From assembly GCA_018398815.1 (NCBI GenBank), contig CM031600.1, positions 51,921,048 to 51,985,047 of the forward strand: a stretch of 64,000 bases of DNA, in the 5' to 3' direction. Source of the DNA: Conus ventricosus (taxonomy: Eukaryota; Mollusca; Gastropoda; Neogastropoda; Conidae). How positions within the stretch are numbered: the stretch's first letter is position 1; every line of letters begins with the position of its first letter. Shown piece by piece: positions 21,413 through 33,080 of the stretch. Position numbers and translations under genes: made by a program. Under the pieces are notes generated by a model, which saw nothing but the letters and a program-made list of their open reading frames with translations, searched no databases and was not told the DNA's origin.

Positions 21413-22155
21413 CTGAAGCAGTTGACAGTTGACGTTGAATATAACGAATGAATGATGATGGTGTTAAAAACTAAAGCAGAATCAAGGGACAGTTACACAT
21501 GTGTATTGAACATCTGCATCTGGCAATTCATGTAGATCCATTACACTTAGAGTATGTGTAACTGGTATCTATTAGTGAGAAAATAATATTTCCCATTCAA
21601 AGCTATTTGCAAAGTGTCAACATCTTATCTATTTTCCATTCAGAACATTATCTAACAGCAAATTGCCCTCAAGTTGGTGACTTGACCAAAAAATACCTGG
21701 TATTGTAGTTTAAATGTCTATTCAACATTTGGGCTGTATGCATAATATGAACAGCCAAAAAGCTGATTTGGACAAAAATCAACAGACACACACAATTTCA
21801 GGGCTTAGAATAGTCAGGCATGAAAAAAGAGGTGGTTTTCATGTCTTTTTCAAATTTGAAAGCGAAAGAGTGACACAGTAATTCAAGTTGACCTAATCAA
21901 GTGCAATACATTAAGCTCCGTGTGAATCCTTGGTTGACAGTAATTTGACCTTCACTGTCAACATTCTTTGCTCAAGTCTGACCCACTCAACCTTTTCTTT
22001 TTCCTGTAAATGAACAAGACAAAGTAGATTAAAAAAAAACCCAGAGATAAGATGGGTGAGGGTGGAGAGGGGGAGGGGGAGGTGAGGAGCAGACAGAAAA
22101 GACCAAATAAGAGAAGCAGACAGAAGAGAGAAAGATGGAGAAATGGACAAAATAC

Positions 22156-22254
22156 TTTTGATTTCTTGGCAGGCTGTGGAGCAGGTAAGTGTGGCTGCCA
22201 GTTATTCTGCTGCAGTCTCTCCAACTGATCAAACTTGGTGTATATGTCCTCAGC
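22156..22254 (-). CDS. DLGAP5: DLGAP5-like exon e (end of GKAP-homology domain)
   Basis: 99-nt exon in phase 0 at both ends, acceptor tgcttctttttcatttag, donor AAA|gtattt, 33 residues. AEDIYTKFDQLERLQQNNWQ is the last conserved helix of the GKAP-homology domain (the E-D-x-x-x-KF-x-x-L...W pattern). The trailing PQPAKKSK starts the basic linker that follows it in HURP. Confidence 0.92.
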
Positions 22255-23025
22255 CTAAATGAAAAAGAAGCACATACACATATGCTGTTAACTGATGGTT
22301 GACAAAAAGCACCATTCAAACATCACTGACCTATTTAATTTAAGATATGCAAAATAACAAATAAGATTTAATGAAATCACGTTTAAAGTTTTAAATAAAA
22401 GCGCATTTTTATCATCAATCTGAGTGAAAATGATATATTGAAAAAAGCTCACCTTTTCTGAAATGAATATGCTAATCCATTCAAAACACATACCTGTACT
22501 AAAATTTAAAAAAACCAAGGTTTTCTCTGTTCTCAGCTGTGATGTTCTATTAATCTTTCTTTTTTTATAGAAGGAAAAGGGGAAAGGAAAGTTGCTGATG
22601 GCCATAGACTTCAAGTTCCAGATATCACAACCTGTTATACCATTGTAGGTTTTAGGCTTAAGGCTTCAGCTTTTGAGTTTCAAAGTGTAAGGACTGCATA
22701 GGTTCTTGTTTGTTTTTGTGTTCAGCTTTTGGGTTAGAGGGCCACAACTACCACTTGATTATTTGTTTTCAGATGCACAATTAAAAATTGAATTATATGC
22801 ATGATTTAATCCCAAAACTTTTAGAACCATAAACTTTGTAAGGAACATAGCCATCAGTTGAAGTGAATGATCATTTTACCTCTACCTTTTAAGACACTTG
22901 CACAGCATGCACAGAAGCATGGGCATTGCCCTGGATTACTCTCAAATGATCCGAGATACAAGTCACACTCATCCACAAACAGTCAATCTTCAGGATACCA
23001 CCTCAGATTATGCTACCTCGCCTAC
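22255..23025. other. Intron of DLGAP5-like gene
   Basis: AT-rich, no element recognised. Confidence 0.5.
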
Positions 23026-23186
23026 CTGGATGAAGATCATGTCCCAGAATCCCTGCAGGTCCTGACAGGTGGTGGTAGGGTCCCCGGCTTCACAACTGTC
23101 CACCAGTCCAGCAAACTGGTGGAACTTGCCCTTCCTGTCCATTAACAGCTGTGCCTGACACACAGTCGTGCGTACTCGACCTTCCA
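23026..23186 (-). CDS. DLGAP5: DLGAP5-like exon d (GKAP-homology core)
   Basis: 161-nt exon, acceptor tttgcatgtttcag, donor CCAG|gtaggc, coding 53 residues. This is the most diagnostic exon: VRTTVCQAQLLM, then HQFAGLVDSCE, then TTCQDLQGFWDMIFIQ. These are the core helices of the GKAP-homology domain, closer to HURP than to DLGAP1-4. The usual M-x-ERFKQF segment is replaced by MDRKGKFHQF, a small local divergence. It ends in phase 0. Confidence 0.93.
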
Positions 23187-24545
23187 CTGAAACATGCAAA
23201 CATAGTTCTGCAATGCATCTTATTCATTAACAAACACATACACATAAAATACTTGAATTACATTCTTCAAGCATTTGCTTTTTGTCTATTTTTGTGTGCA
23301 TGCGTGTGTGAGTGCATGTGTTTATGTACATGGTATTGCTATTACTTTTTAAGTGACAAAAAAAAATTTAAGCAACCAAATATTGCATTATTTATCAGCC
23401 CTCCTGTCATGACAAGGAATCATCTTTAGAAATCTGAGAGCAAACATAGCTGAATGGAAAAAGAGCTTTTGGAAAGGAAAGATCCCCCCTGAGAGCAGAG
23501 CATGAAAAGCCACTGAATTTGAGACCTTTGGAAAGACCCCAAAATCATGAATAGACAGTGTAACCATCAAATAAAATAAAAGTCTTTCATATCAATATCC
23601 CACCCAGCCCCCTCCCTTCCCCTGCTACTTCAAAATATTGGGATAGGAAAGATGCATTGAGGAGATGGAGGACAGGTGGAGAATGTGCATGTTCATACTC
23701 TACCATCATTTTTTTAAAAAAAAAAAGAGTGCTGATTAATGAGCAAAGTGTCAGCAGTCACAAATCAATATTTATATTCCAACAAAATAATAAGGTTTAA
23801 CCCTCTTGCATTCAGATTCTCTGAGGCAAAACTTCACCCAGTTTTTGGACTCTTTTAGAAGTGAGTTTAGCCTTAAAATGGGTGTGCACGGGCTCATGCA
23901 CCACCATCACCAAAAATAAACATCTAGAGTTAAGAAATTTTCTGGATGTGGTCATGAAGGTTTGTTCTGAAGAAAAGAAAAGCTGAGGCCTATCTGACAT
24001 GGTCCATCCTCTGTCTGCCCCTACAGCACCCCCCCCCCCCCCCCCCCTAATCCAAACAAAGGAACACAATGACTGTCAACTGTTACTGGTGAAAAGTAAT
24101 GTCAAACACTTCCAACCATAGTCTCACATAGTTTTCATGCAATTGTTTCCTGTCCTGCATCCACCTTTATGTCTATACCGAGTCTCAATAGCTGTTCAAT
24201 AAGTGACAATGTGCCACTATTGTCATAACAAAATACAGATGAGCACAAACAAAAGGAAAATGAAAACAAGCAGGCTGCATTATTCTATTGTTGAGCCATA
24301 TTTTGGTTGTTGTAATCACGGAAACAGTTCTAATGCAGGGGTAAGTGAAGCGGGGGTCAGTTTGCCGTGCCCATCATGGTCAACAGATAGATATGCCTTT
24401 ATTTCTTCAGGTGTCTTGTTTGACAAAAGGGGATCAGGTGTGCTCTTGGCAGCTTGCTTTGTTGTGTATACCTGTTTGTTTCATTTACAGCTGTTTGAAA
24501 AGACGCAAGAGGCAAAAAGCAAACAAGATGCAAAGCATATAAACA
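23187..24545. other. Intron of DLGAP5-like gene
   Basis: Contains a poly-C run at about 24028-24047. No transposon motif recognised. Confidence 0.5.
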
Positions 24546-25551
24546 TACTCCCAGTTTATCCTGAATATGCGTGAGGTATTCCATAAAGAAAAAAAACCGT
24601 CTTGGGCTGGTGTAACTGTTGGTAATGGCTATTCTGGAAAACATCGGTCATCATCTGTGACCTATAACGAACATACTTACAAATTTTCAGAAAGATCAGC
24701 CACGTACTTTCTGAGATTTTCCATAAAGAAGAAAACCATTATGGGCCGCTAGTAACAGCTGTAACGGTAAACTTAAACATCGGGCATCATCCGTGACCCA
24801 TAGTGAACATACCTACAAATTTTCAGAAAGATCAGCCAAGAAACTTTCTGAGATATTCCATAAAGAAGAAAACCTGTTATGGGCCGTTATAGCCATTAGT
24901 AACGGATATAACGGTAAACTAAAACATCGGGCATCATCCGTGAACCATAATGAACATACCTACAAATTTTCAGAAAGATTAGCCAAGTACTTTCTGAGAT
25001 ATTCCATAAATTAAAAAAAAAAAAAACGTTATGGGCAGTTATAGCCGTTAGTAACGGCTATAACGGTAAACTAAAATGTCGAGCATCATCCGCGACCCAT
25101 AACAAACATACCAACAAATTTTCAGAAAGATTAGCAAAGTACTTTCCGAGACATTCCATAAAAAAGAAAAACCGTTATGGGCCGTTATAGCCGTTAGTAA
25201 TGGCTATAACGGTAAACTGAAACATCGGGCATCATCCGTAACCCATAGTGAACATACCTGCTAGTTTGCACAAAGATCGGCCATGTACTTTCTGAGATAT
25301 TCCATAAAGAAGAAAAACCGTTACAGCCGTCAGTAACAGCTATAACAGTAAAATAACACATCGGGCATCATCTTTGGCCCATAATGAACATACCTACAAG
25401 TTTTCAGAAAAATCGGCCCATTAGTTTTGTCTGGAGCGAGTGGAACACATTTTGACCACGGACGGACGGACGGACACACACACACACATACAGACAGCAT
25501 TTCTTCGTTCCCATTGTAAAGTACTCCCTGTTCTATAAGAACTGGGAGTAC
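24546..25551. repeat. Array of about six 146-bp repeats with a palindrome, between short inverted ends
   Basis: Units begin near 24572, 24718, 24853, 24998, 25152 and 25297; each has CATTCCATAAA-type, CATCGGGCATCATC and GAACATACCTACAAATTTTC motifs. The clean units hold a 27-nt perfect palindrome with central G (25041-25067 and 25186-25212; arm GTTATAGCCGTTA). The block ends in GGACGGACGGAC(AC)n and a hairpin (25521-25551, arms GTACTCCC/GGGAGTAC). TACTCCCAGTT at the left end (24546-24556) is repeated inverted at the right end (25541-25551). Probably a tandem-repeat-bearing MITE. Confidence 0.75.
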
Positions 25552-26629
25552 AAAAAATAATCCAGAGTAGTGGCGGAGTTTGGCACTGCATGAACAAGAA
25601 CCTGTTGGCTATTGGAATGCGGTCACGGTTGCAGGTCGTGTAGCTGGTCACCATGTTGTTTGCAGGGTGGCGAGTGGTACGTTATCCTCAGGATCACTTT
25701 CCACATTTTCTTCTCCTATATTGCCTATATCAACATCAGACTCTTCTTCTAGCTCTTCATTTTCATTTTTTTTTTACTCCAGCTTGTTAAATCTGATCCC
25801 ATTCCTCTGCAGAATACTCCAGTATTTCATCTAAAGCGCTTGCATTAGCAGACCACGCCAATGTGGCATTTGGTCAGTTTTTATTCACAAGTCACTGCAT
25901 GCATTTTCCCTTTTTTCAGTGAATGGAAGTGGCACCAGTGTCCCCAAATAGTACTACTGCTAAGCTTCATTGGACAATACTGGGGAATACCCACAACTTT
26001 TAGAGGCTGTCTGAGCACTAACACGGCCCAAGCACGGGTTGGAACAGTGGCAAACACATACTCCCGTTGTTAAAACTAGCGTGCTGTCCGGGAGCTCCTG
26101 TCTACTCCCGTTATGAAAACAAGAGGGTTAAAGTCCTTTCTGACTATCTGAACGAACGCATTATTCTTGACTTTGACTTTTCTCTACTTATTAAGCAAAG
26201 ATTTCTTTTATTTGTATAACTCAAACAGGTAAAGCTCAAGCATCAACTATGCTCCGTTAGCCTACAATCAACTAAAACAAGTTAATGTATTGTTAATCCA
26301 TACCTATAAATACAGTATGTTTTTATGCCCTACTGTTGCTTTTCTGTTCACATCATACTCATACATGCTTTCCTTTAAGTGATTTCCGAGTTCAGTGCAT
26401 GACACATTACCCAAATGTGTGCATGATTTCAAACCCTGCACAGAAATTAGCTAATTGAAAGCAAGTATGGTTCAGAAGCTTGGGAACATTTCCTGTAACT
26501 GCCACAGAGTCAAAACCAATCTAAAACAGTCTTTCTGATTTTCAAAACTATCTAAAACAGTCTTTCTGATTTCAAAATTACCTAAAATGCCACTTCTGAC
26601 TCAGTTTGTGGCAGTCAATTACAAATTAC
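25552..26629. other. Intron of DLGAP5-like gene
   Basis: A short local duplication (CTAAAACAGTCTTTCTGATTT at 26521-26575). Nothing else recognised. Confidence 0.5.
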
Positions 26630-26773
26630 CTTCCTCAGGGAGATCCTCAGTGCCTTCACTGACTGACGTCCAGTGGTCGGACAGCTCGGTCAATTTCTTA
26701 ATTTCAGCTGAAAGTCTTTCTCTGAAGACATTCACATCTCGCTTCTCTTCCCCCGAGTCGCTGCCACAACTCC
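26630..26773 (-). CDS. DLGAP5: DLGAP5-like exon c (start of GKAP-homology domain)
   Basis: 144-nt exon with acceptor gatctttcacacag and donor GAAG|gtaatt, coding 47 complete residues. The segment VNVFRERLSAEIKKLTEL..HW aligns with the first helix of the GKAP-homology domain (HURP pattern YFRN.L..E..KLT..C..WD). The upstream GSDSGEEKRD is a typical acidic linker. Phase 1 at both ends matches the neighbours at 60.4 and 23.1 kb. Confidence 0.85.
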
Positions 26774-27224
26774 CTGTGTGAAAGATCAAAGCATTTTAAT
26801 AAAACTACTGCTATGACTTGGGGTAGGTAGCACTGTACTGGTTCATGGGCTTTCATATGTACCCATGGTACCATCAATAAAGACAGCTTGTGGGAATCAA
26901 TGAATTGCTTCATAAGAAAGCAGATATAACTTCCCCAAAAGCTTTGAATCAGGAACAGCTGAAGTTAAAATCTGGAATAAACTGAAAATTTCAGGAATTT
27001 TCAAGATATTCTATATCCTTACAAATGTGATGCTATGCAGAAAAGAAACATGCATATTTGCACACTCACTGTCACATCATCACGGTAATCAAGACTGATG
27101 GAGGTTGCAGTTGCATATCATGCACAAAGTAAAGTTTCCCCCTTTTTATCCTTGTTATAAACATGGCTACCATTCACAGTTTCCTGAAGGTCTCACGACA
27201 CTGACGTTGTTTCTTTGTTCTTTT
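26774..27224. other. Start of the 33.5-kb intron, nothing recognised
   Basis: AT-rich sequence without element or exon signals. Confidence 0.5.
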
Positions 27225-28146
27225 CAGGCATGGGAATTGGCCGCGGATTCGCGGATTTCAGCTGGAAAAAAAATCTGTCCACGGAAAAAAAAAAAAAAAT
27301 CTGTCCGCGGAAAAAAAAATCCGCCGAGTAAGTTTTTTGCGCGGGGGGAAAAATCCTGTGCACCGTCTCGCGCATGCCCGGAGGCGACTGGAACATTGTG
27401 TGTTCAGCTTACTCTGCTTTCCACTTCCACTCAAGAAGAGAAAACATCGGCAACGCGTATCATTGAACGAGGCAATAAATTCGATGACTCTTCGTGTGCG
27501 AACGCCTGGAGGTGGGAGTGGGTGGCAGTTGTGCACGAAGTACAATGGAAAGGAGAGTTAAGGAAAGAACGTGTCGGCACGCGATTCCATAAAGTGGACT
27601 TGCCAGGCGAGGCACGATGCGTCACTTGCAACAAGCATGTCCAGTATGGAAGTCGTGGATTGGTAGCGCCGACGGACCATCTGGCCGGCAAATGACACTT
27701 GGGAAGAGTGCTACTCTTGCAAACAACCAACGCTTACCAGGTAATTTTGACAATAGACAGATGGAAATTACGGGAAAGTATTGTGAAATGAAGTGTTCAA
27801 TTGCAACCTGCAGCAAAAAAAAAAAACAACAAAAAAAAACATATATAATATTTTTTTTTTCTGGTGCTTTATCATTTTTAAACATGTAGTGTATACATTT
27901 ATGAATTTTTTTGTTTGCATGTTTTTGTTTTGACAAGGGTATGACAGTCTATTACAGAGAGAATGAACATGAAGAATGAATGAATACTTTTGTAATCACT
28001 GTTTTTAGTCCAGAAAATACACATTTTTGCTGTTTAAAATTAAAGGAATTATGTGCACAGAATGCACAGATTTTACCAAAAATTTCAATTTTTTTCCGGA
28101 CCCCCCTAGTTTCAGCTGATCTTTAATTTTTCAATTCCCATGCCTA
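27225..28146 (+). mobile_element. hAT element (0.92 kb) with BED-finger fragment
   Basis: Inverted termini: left CAGGCATGGGAATTG, right end reverse-complemented TAGGCATGGGAATTG (14/15). Flanks ttcttttc and atcttttt may be a worn TSD. Just inside the left end are three CGCGGA-type repeats. A BED finger lies at 27550-27700. No transposase core, so non-autonomous. Confidence 0.7.
27555..27720 (+). pseudogene. BED-finger fragment of a hAT transposase
   Basis: Plus frame reads RVGTRFHKVDLPGEARCVTC and then NKHVQYGSRGLVAPTDHLAG. This is the C-x2-C half of a BED finger and the run towards its histidines, a form common in hAT transposases and domesticated hAT proteins. A stop interrupts before the second histidine, and a +1 shift would be needed to continue. 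Confidence 0.7.
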
Positions 28147-28259
28147 TCTTTTTCATGGCAATATTCAATATGTATCTCATTTCATCAGTCTCATTCTGAT
28201 TTGCTACAACTAGCTTTCAGTTCAGTTTGGTCTCTTCAATTGCCAATTATGGACTTACG

Positions 28260-31200
28260 TAGATTCACACAATATCTAAATAATAATAATGACAATCTCT
28301 ATTGCACCCATCCTAACAACGTAGGCTACAGGGCGCTTTACAAGTTTTAATAATTCAACATCTAAAAATTATAAGCAGAGAACACACACACACACAATTT
28401 TGCATTCACAAGTCATAAACATACACACACACACAGTACGCACATAGCACACTCGCATGCGCACACACATACACGCACACTGGAACATAATGTTGCATAC
28501 ATAAACACACTACATGACAGGGTGAACAGCTCATTTGTACACGAGCAAAGTGTGCAAGTGACCTGCAGTAATTTAGTAATATTTCAGGTGGTAACCAGCA
28601 ACTGGCGTTTGAACACATATGTTTTTTTGTCACGCAGACTTGAAAGTCGGGAAGGAAGGAGCATGACATAGATGGAAAGGTAGTGAATTCCATTTCCAGA
28701 GTATTGCTGCAGAAAATGAGAATGCTCTAGAACCGTGCTGCTTTCGGTTATATGAGGGAATTCGAAAAATTCGGTCATCAGAGGAAGAGCGGAGGGGACG
28801 TGTAGGAATACATATTTTGAAGCGATCAGAGAGATTGGTAGGCGCTTCACCTGTGATAACCTTATAACATAGACACGTCGACTTATACTGAATTCTTTGC
28901 TCGATTTTGAGCCAGTGTAGTTTCTTCAAGAGATCCAAAGAACGGTGCTGTTTTGGCACCTTGAAGATAAGGCGAGCGGCTGAATTTTGAACACATAGTG
29001 GCTGGAGTAAGGCTGCGGGTACACCAAGGAGAATCTGCGTTACAATAATCTAGTCTTGACAGAATGCAGGAAGATGCCAATGCCTTCGTGGCCTGTTCTG
29101 TAAGGAAAGGTCTGATAGAGGTGATGCGACGGAGTTCGAGAAAGGATGCTTGGCAGATTTTGGCTATGTGGTGTTTCAGGGTGAGAGAGAGATAGAAGCC
29201 AAGGTCACAAACAAATGGCATAAATGAGATTTCAGTGGAGCCTAGGACTACTGACGGATGAAGACGGGGTTCTTGAGCTTGTGAGTGTTTTGTAAACTGG
29301 ATAGATTTCAGCTTATAAGTAGACATCCACTGTTTGATATCAGAGACATAGCCTTGAAGATTTTTGATAAGATTGTCATAGTTGTCTCGCGTGTCAGAAT
29401 GTTCAAGTTGAGTGTCATCAGCGAACATTTCATAATGAACAGAATGGCTCTTAACCTTTTCACGATGCACCGTGCGATATACACGGCTGTTCAGAGCAAG
29501 TTACTTAGTTTTGAGTCGCAGGGGAGTTTACAGCTGCAGAGACCAAGCTGTGAATGCAGGTGAGGGAAAGGAATGTTTTCTGCAGGCCGCTCCCCACCAG
29601 CCAGCTAACCGCACTGTACTTGGCCAACTGAATGTCATCTGTGCATAGCTGGTCTGGCAGCAATGCATTCGCAAGGTTGAGCGGCCATTACAAATGGGGC
29701 TGTAGGTTTGATAATTAGTTATTGTCATGAAAAAGTAATATATCTGCACTATTGAGATGACTGAATTGGCGAATTCCCAACAATTCTTTTAATACCGAAC
29801 TCGACTGGGTTTATTTTCTTGTAGATAACATAGATGCCGCATGAAAGCTTGTACGCAAGTGGTCAGGCAATATTAGAGCAATGACAACAAACACAATATT
29901 GTGCAAAAATGACGTCAATCACTTTCTGGGAAGTTAATTTCCATAGTTAAGTAGTACACAAGTTTGATACATGCCTCTGCTCAGACTACAGCAACAAAAA
30001 TATTGGATTACAAATGTGTAAAGCCTTGTTGTTTGCCCTTTCACTAAGTGTCTCAATAAGGACGGAAATGTAAAGCGTGGATAGTGACGGCAACTCAGTC
30101 GACCTGTTCATGACGAGCCGCCCCCTGGTGACGGCAGTACTGCTGTACTGTTTGCACGTGCCGTGCCTCCATGACGGCACAACTATAACAAAAATTCCAT
30201 GTTCTCTCGTCTACTGTCTAGGGGATGCAGCTGCCATAAATATTTAGAACAGGGTTCAAGCCACTGGAAGGGTATGTTTACATGCACTAACGATAACCTT
30301 TGTGACCCCAAAGTAGTCCGAACAAAGAGACCCATCTGGCACTGGGAAGGCACGTGTGGAATTTCCTGCTTCACCAATATATCGGGCAGAAGGAGAATGA
30401 CAAGTGGTTTTAGAACTGGTTCAGCAAAGTATTTCAGAAAATGAGGGGGGTAAAGGTGTACAAGTTTATCGAAAAGAATCCGAGCTCGATTTATTTGCTC
30501 TGTGTATTTAATAGTTTTATAAGTCTTATCATCTGAAGCCAAAACAGTGAAAAGTGTGTAATGTGTGCAATGATTTAATTTCCTGTAAAAAAAAAAAAAG
30601 GAGAAAATTCACTTGAATTACACATATTGAATACCTCAGGCTTTCTCTGCATCTGTTCAAAGTAAGAGCGAAGTTTTATGCCCCTTTTCTTCCTCATTTG
30701 CTGTTGTCATACTAACCTAACAAACGTAAACAAGATTGTGTTCTCCTACGTTTTACTTATGTTGTTCTGTAACAGTAGCGTTGCTGTTTTACCCAAAATG
30801 TATTTAATTCTACGCTCATTACGAGGTTCGTGCTTTACCCTTTCCATTGATATATAACAACTGCTTGTTAGGTTTATAGTAAGAGATGTAAAATCAAATT
30901 AAAAAGTGTGAAAATCGCGCGTCTGTAACAGTTGTAAGCACGTGTGTGGTGCACGCGCATACAGGGAAGCGACGTTTCTCTGCCGCATACGCCTGGAAAG
31001 TATTAGGTCAGAGGCGTTGTGTATATTATGAAAAGAACTGGACCCAGCACAGACCCCTGGGAAACGCCAAAGTTTGATGACATTTTAGAAGACCGTTTCT
31101 CGTTAATAAGGACGAACTGCTGTCTGTTTGACAGATACAATCTAGACCAATTTAGTGCAATGTTACATATGCTACGACAGTAGCCTGCCAGATGTGAAAG

Positions 31201-31449
31201 GAGAATTTCGTGATCAATTGTGTCGAAAGCAGTAGACAGGTCGAGAAGAACAACAACAGATACTTTGTCGTCATCAAGAGATGTCAGAATATCATTCAAG
31301 ATTCGGACGAGAGCAGTTTCTGTGCTATGTCCAACATGGTAGGCTGACTGGTGGAAACTGAGAAGATTATTCAAATGTTGGGATAATTGATGGAGGACCA
31401 ATTTCTCTAGAATTTTTGACAAGAAAAATGACAATTTCTCATCTGCCAT
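28260..31449 (-). mobile_element. CR1/L2-like LINE, 5'-truncated and interrupted
   Basis: Minus-strand reverse transcriptase in pieces. At 31003-31449: SKILEKLVLHQL, QSAYHVGHSTETAL, VVVLLDLSTAFDTIDHEIL and GVSQGSVLGPVLFIIYT. At 28883-29455: HYEMFADDTQL (catalytic FADD). At 28630-28959: LHWLKIEQRIQYK and a RAFSF...W.N.LP tail. These motifs typify the CR1/L2 group. The 3' region runs to TAATAATAATGACAATCTCT near 28285. Frameshifts and an insertion (29457-31010) make it inactive. Confidence 0.8.
29457..31010. mobile_element. Unclassified 1.55-kb insertion in the CR1/L2-like LINE
   Basis: The LINE reading frame stops after FIIYTTPLT at about 31010 and resumes with KSHSVHYEMFADDTQL at about 29455, so the sequence between is an insertion. 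No inverted termini, TSD or coding motif could be found. A GC-rich patch (30090-30180) resembles one near 11600-11640 (GACCTATTCATGACC versus GACCTGTTCATGACG). Confidence 0.5.
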
Positions 31450-31664
31450 CTGGTTTGTCTACCTGTGAAAAAAGAGACGCCCATTTGCCTACTTTTTTTT
31501 TTTTTTAGAAACACACAGTAACACCAAGAACAGGTATCATTGTTCACATTTTTCAGTAACAGATATAGCTCTTCTACGACAGTAGCCTGCCAGAGAGAGA
31601 CAACAAAAACGTTTCTAAATTTGATGGCGTGACAGAAGAGTTTTAATATTAAATGGTCCAAAGA
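31450..31664. other. Short flank between LINEs
   Basis: Contains a second copy of CTACGACAGTAGCCTGCCAG (31575-31594), also present in the LINE at 31171-31190, suggesting a local rearrangement of the CR1/L2-like sequence. Confidence 0.4.
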
Positions 31665-31671
31665 CCAATTT

Positions 31672-31674
<3 letters not shown>

Positions 31675-31750
<76 letters not shown>
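31675..31750. repeat. (GA)n microsatellite at the 3' end of I-like copy 1
   Basis: About 76 bp of GA, directly abutting the 3' end of the LINE; read on the LINE strand it is a (TC)n tail. Confidence 0.95.
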
Positions 31751-31754
<4 letters not shown>

Positions 31755-32699
31755 ATACTGCTTATAGCCCAGCCGACCGCAGAGAACCATATCAGGGCTG
31801 TCACCACGTTGAAGTCAACACTCAAGTCATGAAAAAAGGACACATCCACACAACTCATTAAAACACATTTTTCTGAAAATGCACCAGAAACTTTGTTTAA
31901 ACCTTTCTTCCTTAAAATCTCAGATTAGATTGAAAATGTTGTTCTTTCAGAAATTCAAAAGTCACATCAGGCTGGACATCCATAAACAGGGTGTTCATGG
32001 AGTCTGAAGTAAAGTGTTTGCCTGACATGATGTAAGTTCCAACACTTTACAAGAACATGTTTCATTCTGAATGGTACATGACAATGACATGGAATGCACT
32101 ACAGAGCTTTTTCACCTTTTAAAAGATAAGAAAGGGAGTAAAAGAAATGGCCAATGTGCAAACGGCACAAAACTGTTTCTTCTTTACAGCCGTACCTGGA
32201 ACATGGTAGAAATTCTTTCAGGTCTGGATGGATTTGGAAGAGTTTGTTATTTTTTTAATTTTTTTTTTATTTAATCACCTCTCGTCCCTCCACTCAACAG
32301 TTCCTTCATTTTCTCGCACATTCATCCCTCAACATAAATCTAGCAAAGTATTTTCTTAAAACAAATTAATAACAAATTCATGCATGTACAAATATATATA
32401 TATATATAAGTTGTTATAATAAAGAGTTCAGTTCAAAGTATCCTATGACATTTGTCTTTATGTTCTTTGTATTTAAAGGAATGAATGGGAGAATGAGTTG
32501 GCACAACTGACATGTATTTATGTTGGAATTATATAAATCATGCTAGGAAAGTATTAGCAAAGAGGTTGTTTTTTTTTTTCTAAAATTTTTTCAGTTTTTA
32601 AACAAACAAGCACACACGAAAAAAAAAAAAAAAGACATATGTAGCATAATAATTATTCAAGAACATGGAAGTCAGACACATTAAGAAAACAAACACACA

Positions 32700-32703
32700 A
32701 GTA

Positions 32704-32734
<31 letters not shown>

Positions 32735-32745
32735 AAAAAAAAAAG
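32700..32745. repeat. Adjoining poly-C and poly-A runs
   Basis: About 20 C followed by about 20 A, in the 3' UTR of the minus-strand LINE. Confidence 0.95.
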
Positions 32746-33080
32746 ATCGCACACACACAAACATACCTGAATTGTAAGCAGGATATGCATAAACTTAACA
32801 CACACACCCTTATACATGTACAAATGTATAACCTCAAAAACAAGGAAAATACCAAGGGGTGGCAGGGGCGAGAGGCTGAGAGAGAGAGAGAGAAAAAAAA
32901 AAATTAAGATGGGTAATTACTGCAAGAGAATGGATCATTGGATGGCTAGTTATGTTGGAAGATACTACTACTAACGTCTTCCGTTCTCAGCTATGTAGCA
33001 TTATCTAGGTTGGGATACTCAAGTTGGGACTATGTGCACATCAGCCAACAAACAAGCAAACAAAAAAAGTCACAATAAAG

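Noticed and set aside
22029..22319. Ser/Pro/Leu-rich minus-strand frames near exon e
   Set aside because: They read intron pyrimidine tracts beyond the donor gtattt; only 22156-22254 is supported.
24546..25551. CRISPR array
   Set aside because: Units of about 146 bp diverge along their length without a constant repeat and variable spacers; eukaryotic context.
30183..30542. 119-residue minus-strand open frame in the unclassified insertion
   Set aside because: No motif, no splice context and no codon bias visible; kept as non-coding.
31673..31861. Open frames of Arg-Glu or Ser-Leu repeats
   Set aside because: Translation of the (GA)n microsatellite.
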